Notes under the pieces: model-generated | What the model saw: the letters and a program-made list of their open reading frames with translations, nothing else | Database searches by the model: none | What the model was told of the DNA's origin: nothing | Translations under genes and position numbers: made by a program | Assembly: GCA_964617765.1 (NCBI GenBank) | Contig: CAZTZY010000104.1 | Location: forward strand, 1 to 8,881 | DNA from: CAZTZY01 sp964617765 | GTDB lineage: Bacteria; Pseudomonadota; Gammaproteobacteria; Pseudomonadales; DT-91 | Length of the DNA stretch: 8,881 nucleotides | Direction: 5' to 3' | Part shown: positions 1-5,411 of the stretch, one piece after another | Numbering within the stretch: position 1 is the stretch's first letter | Layout of the letters: every line of letters starts with the position of its first letter

Positions 1-1236
1 AGGCACCACGCCTTCTTCTACCGCAGCACGGGTTGCATGCAACGCATCTTCAACACGGGCTTTTTTCTCTTTCATTTCCATTTCGGTAGCAGCGCCAACC
101 TTGATCACAGCAACACCGCCAGCCAGTTTAGCTACGCGCTCTTGTAGTTTTTCACGATCATAGTCAGAAGTGGTATTTTCGATCTGGGTACGCACTTCTT
201 TCACGCGTGATTCAATCAGGGCTGCATCGCCAGCGCCATCAATAATGGTGCTGTTATCTTTATCCATAGTGATACGTTTTGCTGTACCCAAATGCTCTAA
301 AGTAGCACGCTCAAGATCCAGGCCTACTTCTTCAGAAATTACCGTAGCGCCAGTTAATACAGCGATATCCTGTAACATGGCTTTACGACGATCGCCAAAA
401 CCCGGTGCTTTACAGGCAGATACTTTAACGATGCCACGCATATTGTTAACAACCAATGTCGCCAGTGCTTCACCTTCAACATCTTCTGCAACAATCACTA
501 ATGGACGGCTTGATTTTGCCACTTGCTCTAACAGAGGCAATAATTCGCGAATATTAGAAATCTTTTTATCGACTAATAATATGTATGGAGCATCAATTTC
601 AACAGTCATACTTTCAGTGTTAGTAATGAAGTAAGGAGAAAGGTAACCGCGATCAAACTGCATACCTTCAACTACATCCAGTTCGTTCTCCAAACCAGAA
701 CCTTCTTCAACAGTAATAACACCTTCTTTACCGACTTTTTCCATAGCTTCAGCAATAATGCCACCAACAGCAGAATCGCTGTTGGCAGAAATAGTACCTA
801 CCTGCGCAATAGCATGGCTATCTGCACAAGGCTTCGACATCGCTTTAACCTGTTCAACAGCAGCAGCAACAGCTTTATCGATACCGCGTTTCAAATCCAT
901 AGGATTCATACCGGCAGCCACTGATTTCAAGCCTTCATTCAGAATGCTTTGTGCCAACACTGTCGCCGTGGTAGTACCGTCACCGGCCACATCAGAAGCT
1001 TGTGAAGCCACTTCTTTCACCATTTGTGCGCCCATGTTTTCGAACTTGTCTTTCAGTTCGATTTCTTTGGCAACCGATACACCGTCTTTAGTGATGGTAG
1101 GAGCACCAAACGATTTATCAATAATTACATTACGACCTTTAGGACCCAGTGTAATTTTCACTGCGTCTGCCAGAATATTTACACCCGCCAACATTTTTTG
1201 ACGAGCGTCATCACCGAATTTCACTTCTTTAGCCAT
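1..1236 (-). CDS. groEL: 60 kDa chaperonin GroEL (partial, N-terminal 412 residues)
   Basis: This encodes the large subunit of the cytosolic GroEL/GroES folding chamber, which binds non-native proteins and encloses them in an ATP-driven cycle. The window edge removes the last quarter: 412 codons are visible of a usual length near 548. The protein begins MAKEVKFGDDAR. Visible family landmarks are the ATP-binding GDGTTTATVLA stretch (near residues 86-96), the apical-domain segment with KAPGFGDRRK, and VEDALHATRAAVEEG near residue 400, which carries the aspartate needed for ATP hydrolysis. The start at 1236 is preceded by an AGGAAA ribosome site. It lies 52 bp after groES with no terminator between them, so both should be read from the groES heat-shock promoter. 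The 77-87 residue open frames on the opposite strand are shadows. Identification is certain. Confidence 0.98.
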   Translation of the reverse strand, partial: MAKEVKFGDDARQKMLAGVNILADAVKITLGPKGRNVIIDKSFGAPTITKDGVSVAKEIELKDKFENMGAQMVKEVASQASDVAGDGTTTATVLAQSILNEGLKSVAAGMNPMDLKRGIDKAVAAAVEQVKAMSKPCADSHAIAQVGTISANSDSAVGGIIAEAMEKVGKEGVITVEEGSGLENELDVVEGMQFDRGYLSPYFITNTESMTVEIDAPYILLVDKKISNIRELLPLLEQVAKSSRPLVIVAEDVEGEALATLVVNNMRGIVKVSACKAPGFGDRRKAMLQDIAVLTGATVISEEVGLDLERATLEHLGTAKRITMDKDNSTIIDGAGDAALIESRVKEVRTQIENTTSDYDREKLQERVAKLAGGVAVIKVGAATEMEMKEKKARVEDALHATRAAVEEGVVP

Positions 1237-1288
1237 TTTCTTTTCCTATTTATTCACAGTAAAAAGTTATTAAGAGATACAGCGTAAA

Positions 1289-1576
1289 TTACGCCATCAC
1301 ACCAAAAATTTCGCTTTCGCGCATGATGATAAATTCATCACCACCTACAGTAATGGTATTGCCGGAATATTGGCCAAACACCACTTTATCGCCGACTTTT
1401 ACTTGTAATTTGCGGGTTTCACCGCTGTCTAACAGCTTGCCTTCACCCACTGCAACTACTTCACCCTGATTAGGTTGTTCTTTTGCAGATCCTGGCAATA
1501 CGATACCGCCGGCTGATACAGCTTCCTGTTCCTTACGCTTGATAACTACGTTGTCATAGAGTGGACGAATGTTCAT
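1289..1576 (-). CDS. groES: Co-chaperonin GroES (10 kDa)
   Basis: GroES forms the heptameric lid of the GroEL chamber. The 95-residue protein has the normal family length. It starts MNIRPLYDNVVIKR and contains the mobile loop around residues 17-33, with the GroEL-contacting I25-V26-L27 triplet (GGIVLPG). The later VKVGDKVVFGQYSG and C-terminal I-M-R-E-S-E-I segments are typical. The start at 1576 has a strong GAGGAG Shine-Dalgarno about 10 bases upstream. It is the first gene of the groES-groEL operon and lies directly behind a sigma-32 promoter. Confidence 0.98.
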   Translation of the reverse strand: MNIRPLYDNVVIKRKEQEAVSAGGIVLPGSAKEQPNQGEVVAVGEGKLLDSGETRKLQVKVGDKVVFGQYSGNTITVGGDEFIIMRESEIFGVMA

Positions 1577-1630
1577 CTATTGATACTCCTCTTTTTATAA
1601 AGTGAACGTTAATGGGTTATTGACGCCTTA

Positions 1631-1658
1631 ATATGGGGGGCAATGGGGTTATTTCAAG
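1631..1658 (-). promoter_or_regulatory. Sigma-32 heat-shock promoter of groESL
   Basis: Read on the minus strand, the -35 element CTTGAAA (1652-1658) is separated by exactly 13 bp from the -10 element CCCCATAT (1631-1638). This matches the known sigma-32 consensus CTTGAAA-N13/14-CCCCATNT almost perfectly. Transcription should start near 1624, giving a leader of roughly 48 bases before groES. A decoy CCCCAT at 1643-1648 lies too close to the -35 to be the functional -10. No CIRCE/HrcA inverted repeat is seen, so control here appears to be by sigma-32 alone. Confidence 0.93.
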
Positions 1659-1685
1659 GGCTAAAATATAAAACCGCGAGATTGG

Positions 1686-2153
1686 CTATTTTTTGTCCAG
1701 CCGCTGCCTGTCATCACGACTAAATTCACCTTCAATCACATCTTCGGCTGAAGTTCTGGATGAATAGTTATAGAACTGGCCGGCTGCGTCGGGACTGGTC
1801 ATAAAAACACCCTTTTTCAACAACCGTTTCACCAGCAAATAACGCGTTGGCGGCAATAAACAGAATAAAGCGAGAATATCGGTAAAAAAGCCGGGAATGA
1901 CCAAAAATACCGCACCCATCGCAATCACCACGCCCTCAACAATTTCTTGTGCCGGCAAACCACCCTGCTGGATTCTTTCATTCACGCGCAATAACGTCGA
2001 AAAGCCCTGCTGCCGTAACAAAAACATCCCAAAAACGCCTATAAAAAACAACAGGCCCAGCGTCGCCAACACCCCTACGTGCTGGCCAACCTTGATTAAC
2101 AGGGTAATTTCGATAATCGGCAATAATAAAATGAATGGCAGGAAAAAACGCAT
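1686..2153 (-). CDS. fxsA: FxsA family cytoplasmic-membrane protein
   Basis: This is a small inner-membrane protein of the FxsA family. In E. coli, FxsA is known for relieving exclusion of phage T7 by the F plasmid when overproduced; its native job is not clear. The 155-residue product has hydrophobic segments at about 3-23, 28-46 and 70-100. It shows the family signatures P-I-I-E-I (12-16) and P-G-F-F-T-D (87-92) followed by LLPPTR. The last 35-40 residues are polar and charged, ending RLDKK, and are probably cytosolic. AAGGAG lies just ahead of the start at 2153. Its position immediately upstream of groES matches the arrangement in E. coli. No convincing terminator separates its stop from the groES promoter, so some read-through into groESL is possible. 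Confidence 0.93.
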   Translation of the reverse strand: MRFFLPFILLLPIIEITLLIKVGQHVGVLATLGLLFFIGVFGMFLLRQQGFSTLLRVNERIQQGGLPAQEIVEGVVIAMGAVFLVIPGFFTDILALFCLLPPTRYLLVKRLLKKGVFMTSPDAAGQFYNYSSRTSAEDVIEGEFSRDDRQRLDKK

Positions 2154-2181
2154 TTCAGCTCCTTGATATTTATGCAGCAGA

Positions 2182-2209
2182 TTATGGGGGCATGACTGGC
2201 AAACACAAG
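2182..2209 (-). promoter_or_regulatory. Candidate promoter of fxsA (sigma-32-like, overlapping a sigma-70-like reading)
   Basis: On the minus strand, CTTGTGT (2203-2209) is followed after exactly 13 bp by CCCCATAA (2182-2189). The CTTG core, the CCCCAT block and the spacer length equal those of the groES promoter, although the last three bases of the -35 differ from CTTGAAA. The same DNA can also be read as a weak sigma-70 promoter (TTGTGT, 16 bp, CATAAT). A start near 2175 would leave a leader of about 22 bases. From memory, fxsA is listed among heat-shock genes in E. coli, which would support the sigma-32 reading. Confidence 0.5.
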
Positions 2210-2234
2210 CAGCAATCTCGCATTGACTGGCAAA
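2193..2234. repeat. 11-bp direct repeat pair TGACTGGCAAA
   Basis: The 11-mer TGACTGGCAAA occurs exactly at 2193-2203 and again at 2224-2234, a spacing of 31 bp or about three helical turns. Both copies lie in the gap between the divergent fxsA and SDR genes. The first lies inside the spacer and -35 of the fxsA promoter candidate, and the second just before a possible extended -10 for the SDR gene. The arrangement suggests paired binding sites for one regulator, but no known regulator is recognised. Confidence 0.55.
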
Positions 2235-2237
2235 TAC

Positions 2238-2246
2238 TGTAATAAT
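2238..2246 (+). promoter_or_regulatory. Possible extended -10 promoter for the SDR gene
   Basis: TGTAATAAT resembles the extended -10 motif TGnTATAAT, with one mismatch in the hexamer (AATAAT, 2241-2246). No good -35 lies 17 bp upstream; the nearby TTGACT at 2223-2228 is too close. Transcription from here would begin near 2253 and leave a leader of about 57 bases containing the 12-bp-periodic CTATTTT motifs. This is a weak call. Confidence 0.3.
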
Positions 2247-2309
2247 GCGGCGCTATTTTTCGGGCTATTTTCTGCACTATTTTTACGCACTGTTTACAGG
2301 GGATTTACC

Positions 2310-3071
2310 ATGCAATTAAAAGATAAAGTGATCGTTATCACCGGCGGCGCACAAGGTTTAGGCCTGGCCATGGCTGAATGTTTTGCCGCCAAAGGCGCCA
2401 AACTGGCCCTGGTGGATCTGAATGAACAACGTTTGGCAGAAGCAGTTAAAACCTGCAAAGCCATAGGCGGTGATGCCAAGGCCTATATGGCCAATATCAG
2501 CAACGAAGCCGAAGTGGAGAAGCTGTTCAACAGCGTGGTAGCCGATTTCGGTGCCCTGGATGGCCTGATCAACAACGCCGGCATTACCCGTGACGGTTTA
2601 TTGGTAAAAGCCAAAGATGGCGAGATTACCAAACGCATGTCACTGCAGGAATGGCAAATGGTTATCGATGTTAACCTCACTGGCGTATTCCTGTGTGGCC
2701 GTGAAGCTGCCACCAAAATGATCGAGCTTGGCAGCAAAGGCGTTATTTTAAATATCTCCAGCCTGTCAAAAGCCGGCAACATGGGTCAAACCAACTACTC
2801 AGCAGCTAAAGCCGGCGTGGCCGCAATGACCGTCGCCTGGGCAAAAGAACTGGCGCGTTATGGTATTCGCAGCGCCGGCATTGCCCCGGGTTTTATCGCC
2901 ACTGAAATGGTAGCCTCCATGAAACCGGAAGCACTGGAAAAACTCAGCGCGATGATACCGTTAGGCAGAATGGGCGAACCGAAAGAAATCGGCATGACCG
3001 CTGTGTATATCTTTGAAAATGATTATTACACCGGCCGTATTATTGAAATGGATGGCGGCATACGCATTTAA
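2310..3071 (+). CDS. Classical short-chain dehydrogenase/reductase (FabG-like SDR)
   Basis: This is an NAD(P)-dependent oxidoreductase of the classical SDR family, 253 residues, the usual family length. Visible landmarks are the cofactor-binding TGGAQGLG (11-18), Asp36 after the second strand (LVDL), which usually favours NAD(H), NNAG (88-91), Asn122, and the catalytic Ser150, Tyr163 and Lys167 (YSAAK). These are followed by the IAPGFIATEM segment and a DGGIRI C-terminus. The frame stays open back to 2223, but the start at 2310 has AGGGGA six bases upstream and begins right at the SDR fold, so the upstream extension is rejected. Similar proteins are often labelled 3-oxoacyl-ACP reductase or hydroxysteroid dehydrogenase. 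Substrate cannot be read from the sequence. The nearby KshA- and HsaC-type genes make a steroid or acyl-CoA alcohol plausible, but that is an inference. Confidence 0.9.
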   Translation: MQLKDKVIVITGGAQGLGLAMAECFAAKGAKLALVDLNEQRLAEAVKTCKAIGGDAKAYMANISNEAEVEKLFNSVVADFGALDGLINNAGITRDGLLVKAKDGEITKRMSLQEWQMVIDVNLTGVFLCGREAATKMIELGSKGVILNISSLSKAGNMGQTNYSAAKAGVAAMTVAWAKELARYGIRSAGIAPGFIATEMVASMKPEALEKLSAMIPLGRMGEPKEIGMTAVYIFENDYYTGRIIEMDGGIRI

Positions 3072-3080
3072 TTCTCGCCC

Positions 3081-3108
3081 GTAGAGACGTAGCTTGCTAT
3101 GTCTCTAC
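3081..3108. repeat. 28-bp near-perfect palindrome (dispersed-repeat type)
   Basis: The outer arms GTAGAGAC (3081-3088) and GTCTCTAC (3101-3108) pair perfectly. The pairing continues inward through GTAGC/GCTAT (one G-T pair) to a two-base TT centre, giving a 13-bp stem. It begins nine bases after the SDR stop codon. There is no T-run after it, so it is not a standard intrinsic terminator. Palindromes with these GTAGAGAC/GTCTCTAC arms recur in other bacterial genomes as intergenic repeats (recalled, not searched). It may protect the SDR mRNA 3' end. Its presence argues against starting the next gene at the ATG at 3094, which lies inside it. Confidence 0.8.
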
Positions 3109-3147
3109 TCGACACCCAATTTAACGGGCAAAAGGCAATGCTATTTA

Positions 3148-3996
3148 ATGGAACACCCCACTCCCCTGAAATCCCATTTTAAAGAAGCGCATATCTGGTG
3201 GGATCTTTTTGTTTTAGCTTTGCTTTATGGCTTGGCTGCGTATTTCCCTGTTATTAAAATCATTCCGCTGGTCGCCAGCCTGGAATTGATAGGGTTTATC
3301 AGCTTCCATCTGTTTGCCAAACATCACAGTGTTAAATTGCAGGGGTTTTGGGGCGGTTTCATTTCCAGCACTGCGGTATTTTTGCAAATGCTGAATGACC
3401 CGAAGTTTTCACAACTCACTGACAAACAATTATTCCCCGCCCTGTTATTAGCCTTATTGGCCATGTTAGTGGAATGCATTCTGATTCTGGCTTTTTTCTC
3501 CAGCCAGACCCACGCTATTTATTACCTGCCTTTTATTTTGCAAGGTGGTTTTTTTATCGTCGCCTTGTTTTTACTTAACCTGCATTCGCCCAAAAACCCG
3601 TCATTGGCAACCATCGACCTGCATCTGGAAATTGACCATCCCATCCTGTGGAAGAATGTTGCCAAACTGTCGCTGCTGATTTTTGCTATTGTTACGGTTA
3701 TGCACTTTATTAGTACTGAACTGGGATTCTCACGCGAAATTAGCACCTTGCTGATTTCGTTTTTTGAAGCGCATGCGGTGTTGGCGGCTACATTGTCGGA
3801 TTGGTCTTTGCATCCACAAAATATTGATTTGTTGTTGCTGATTCTGGTTATCTTGTTTGGCAATACGTGCAGTAAATCTTTCCTTATTTACCAAGGGAAA
3901 AACCTGCGCCATAAAAAACCGTTTATCCTTTTATTATTCGGTTCTTATGCGATTACATTGGCAATCAGCCTAGCCGTTAATCATATAGCTATCTAA
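3148..3996 (+). CDS. Multi-pass membrane protein resembling the DUF4010 domain of MgtC/SapB proteins
   Basis: This is a very hydrophobic protein of 282 residues with about eight to nine predicted membrane spans (roughly 17-36, 38-57, 66-84, 97-118, 124-143, 171-190, 195-216, 228-247 and 260-280). The GFWGGFISSTAV segment (66-77) resembles the G-GG--SSTA motif of DUF4010. A second half with FFEAHAVLAATLS (205-217) and a later FGN-T-SKS stretch resembles the paired motif with conserved Asn and Lys. In most relatives DUF4010 follows an N-terminal MgtC domain in a protein over 400 residues; here only the DUF4010-like part exists. Function is unknown; the family is suspected to be a transporter or membrane stress factor. 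The in-frame ATG at 3094 lies inside a palindrome, so 3148 is preferred, with AAAGG about 12 bases upstream. The stop codon lies in the arm of the following inverted repeat. Confidence 0.72.
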   Translation: MEHPTPLKSHFKEAHIWWDLFVLALLYGLAAYFPVIKIIPLVASLELIGFISFHLFAKHHSVKLQGFWGGFISSTAVFLQMLNDPKFSQLTDKQLFPALLLALLAMLVECILILAFFSSQTHAIYYLPFILQGGFFIVALFLLNLHSPKNPSLATIDLHLEIDHPILWKNVAKLSLLIFAIVTVMHFISTELGFSREISTLLISFFEAHAVLAATLSDWSLHPQNIDLLLLILVILFGNTCSKSFLIYQGKNLRHKKPFILLLFGSYAITLAISLAVNHIAI

Positions 3997-4156
3997 GGAT
4001 CCTCTGAGTAACTGTCATTTCGAACCCCTCACAAGTTCAGGGCAAACTCCGTGAGAAATCTAACTACTAGAATTCAAAAGATTCTTCACGGAGTATACCC
4101 TGAGTTATTCGAATGGGTTCAGAATGACAAAAGGGAGTTATGCAGAGCATCCTTAG
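3993..4156. repeat. ~164-bp imperfect inverted repeat, MITE- or REP-like intergenic element
   Basis: The two halves are reverse complements with scattered mismatches. CTAAGGAT (3993-4000) pairs with ATCCTTAG (4149-4156). Moving inward, CTCTG, TAACT, TCATT, GAACCC, CAGGG and ACTCCGTGA each find their partners in the right half, ending with AATCT against AGATT around a short centre near 4062-4078. The left end supplies the TAA stop of the preceding gene. The flanks carry TAGCTA at 3986-3991 and 4154-4159, a possible target-site trace. It has no open frame of its own. The TGTCATTTCGAACCC/GAGAAATCT wording is like a family of mobile palindromes seen in many bacterial genomes (recalled, not searched). 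In RNA it would form a long hairpin able to block read-through into the oxygenase gene. Confidence 0.85.
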
Positions 4157-4205
4157 CTAACCCCTGATGACTTATTGGTTAATCATCACCTGCAATCCAT
4201 CTCCT

Positions 4206-4246
4206 TTGATCTACATCATATTTTTCCCATCTTCAACCGATAGACT
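4206..4246 (+). promoter_or_regulatory. FNR/ANR-type box and -10 ahead of the KshA-like gene
   Basis: TTGATCTACATCAT (4206-4219) matches nine of the ten defined bases of the FNR/ANR consensus TTGAT-N4-ATCAA. A -10-like TAGACT lies at 4241-4246, so transcription would begin near 4253-4254 with the box centred at about -41, the position used by class II FNR activation. The leader would be only about 25 bases. The rest of the gap (4157-4269) shows a TGATGA/TCATCA inverted repeat (4165-4170 and 4183-4188) and no gene. Confidence 0.5.
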
Positions 4247-4278
4247 TGTGACTTTGCCACAATTGATGGATGTACATC

Positions 4279-5307
4279 ATGAGCCTGTTAATCGCCACCA
4301 TTGAAGCTGCCCCTTTCCCTGACCGTTACGCGCGCGGTTGGCATTGTCTGGGTTTATCCCGCAATTTTAGCGATACACCCGTTGAGCTGAATTGTTTTGG
4401 AACCAAACTGGTGGCTTATCGTGGTGCCGATTTGCAGGTGCATATCCTTGATGCCTATTGCCCGCATATGGGTGCCGATTTAAGCAAGGGCTGTGTGAAT
4501 GGCAACAACCTGATTTGCCCGTTCCATAGCTGGAGCTGGGGTGCCGATGGTCATTGCAATCACATCCCTTACGCTAAAAATATTCCTGCCAAGGCACAAA
4601 TGCGCGTGTGGCCAACCCTGGAAAAAAATGGCCTGCTGTATGTATGGCACGACCATGAAAAAAATCCGCCGATTCCCGAGCAGGAACCACCGGTGGTTGA
4701 TGAGTATTATTCCGATGAATGGTCTGACTGGCATATCAGTGAAATATGCATTCACAACAATTGCCGTGAACTGATTGATAATATGGCAGATATTGGCCAT
4801 TTTGCCCCGGTGCATAATGCTCCCGCCAAAAGCTTCAGTAATATCCTTGATCGGCATATGTTCACGCAGATTATGGAAGGCGACCCCGAGCTGTTGGAGA
4901 ATGCCGATAGCATGAGAAGCCGCGCCACTTATTATGGCCCAGCGATAATGACCACACACATGGCTTCTTCAAAATCCGGTATTTTACTGGAATCGCGCTT
5001 ACTGGTTTCCCATGTGCCGGTAACGCAAGAAAGCTTCGATTTACGATTTGGCTTGATGATCAAGCGCTTACCTGGTTTTAGCAGGGATTTGAATGACCTA
5101 ATCATGCACCAATATGTTAAATCGACGACAGAAGCGTTTCTGGCCGATGTCGCCATTTGGCACAATAAGGTGCGTGTCGATAACCCGGTATTGTGTGAAG
5201 GTGACGGCCCAATCCATAAATTACGGCAATGGCATAACCAGTTTTATATGAACATTACCGATGTTCCAGAGACGTTGAGTGAAGAAAAAGAGTATGTAAC
5301 TTTATAA
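4279..5307 (+). CDS. kshA: Rieske non-heme iron oxygenase, KshA-like (3-ketosteroid 9-alpha-hydroxylase oxygenase type)
   Basis: This is the oxygenase component of a two-component Rieske system; in the KshA family it 9-alpha-hydroxylates androstadienedione and thereby opens ring B of steroids, using electrons from a KshB reductase not seen here. In the 342-residue protein the ARGWHCLGL start is typical. The Rieske [2Fe-2S] ligands are Cys61-x-His63 and Cys80-x2-His83. The mononuclear iron site follows the D-x2-H-x4-H pattern with Asp171, His174 and His179, plus Asp290 in FLADV. WHNK and DNPVLCEGDGP follow as in KshA. It ends roughly 40-50 residues earlier than actinobacterial KshA. ATG at 4270 is also in frame, but 4279 has GGA eight bases ahead and is preferred. 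Steroid specificity rests on family resemblance and neighbours; other KshA-like enzymes could differ in substrate. Confidence 0.83.
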   Translation: MSLLIATIEAAPFPDRYARGWHCLGLSRNFSDTPVELNCFGTKLVAYRGADLQVHILDAYCPHMGADLSKGCVNGNNLICPFHSWSWGADGHCNHIPYAKNIPAKAQMRVWPTLEKNGLLYVWHDHEKNPPIPEQEPPVVDEYYSDEWSDWHISEICIHNNCRELIDNMADIGHFAPVHNAPAKSFSNILDRHMFTQIMEGDPELLENADSMRSRATYYGPAIMTTHMASSKSGILLESRLLVSHVPVTQESFDLRFGLMIKRLPGFSRDLNDLIMHQYVKSTTEAFLADVAIWHNKVRVDNPVLCEGDGPIHKLRQWHNQFYMNITDVPETLSEEKEYVTL

Positions 5308-5411
5308 TTGCGGCAATTAATCGTCCGCAAATTTGATCTGATCTATACTTATCGTCGTAGAATAATGAAAAACGGGTTAATTTTCAGGATTACCCAATAA
5401 GGTATATAAGT

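Noticed and set aside
170..1287. Open frames on the plus strand opposite groEL
   Set aside because: The minus strand encodes a clear GroEL; the plus-strand products are low-complexity Ser/Thr/Ala-rich shadows with no ribosome sites.
2223..2309. 29-codon N-terminal extension of the SDR protein
   Set aside because: It would start inside the direct repeat without a ribosome site, whereas AGGGGA precedes the ATG at 2310 and the fold begins there.
3094..3147. Upstream start for the DUF4010-like gene
   Set aside because: The ATG lies within the 28-bp palindrome and the added residues look like non-coding sequence.
4480..5165. Minus-strand open frames inside the oxygenase gene
   Set aside because: They are shadows of a well-supported Rieske oxygenase and have no recognisable domains.
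5308..5330. TTGCGG/CCGCAA hairpin after the oxygenase gene as a terminator
   Set aside because: The stem is only six base pairs with an 11-base loop and no T-run; too weak to call.
5333..5346. FNR-like box (TTGATCTGATCTAT) ahead of the lipoprotein hydrolase
   Set aside because: The half-sites are separated by three bases instead of four and the right half does not match ATCAA.
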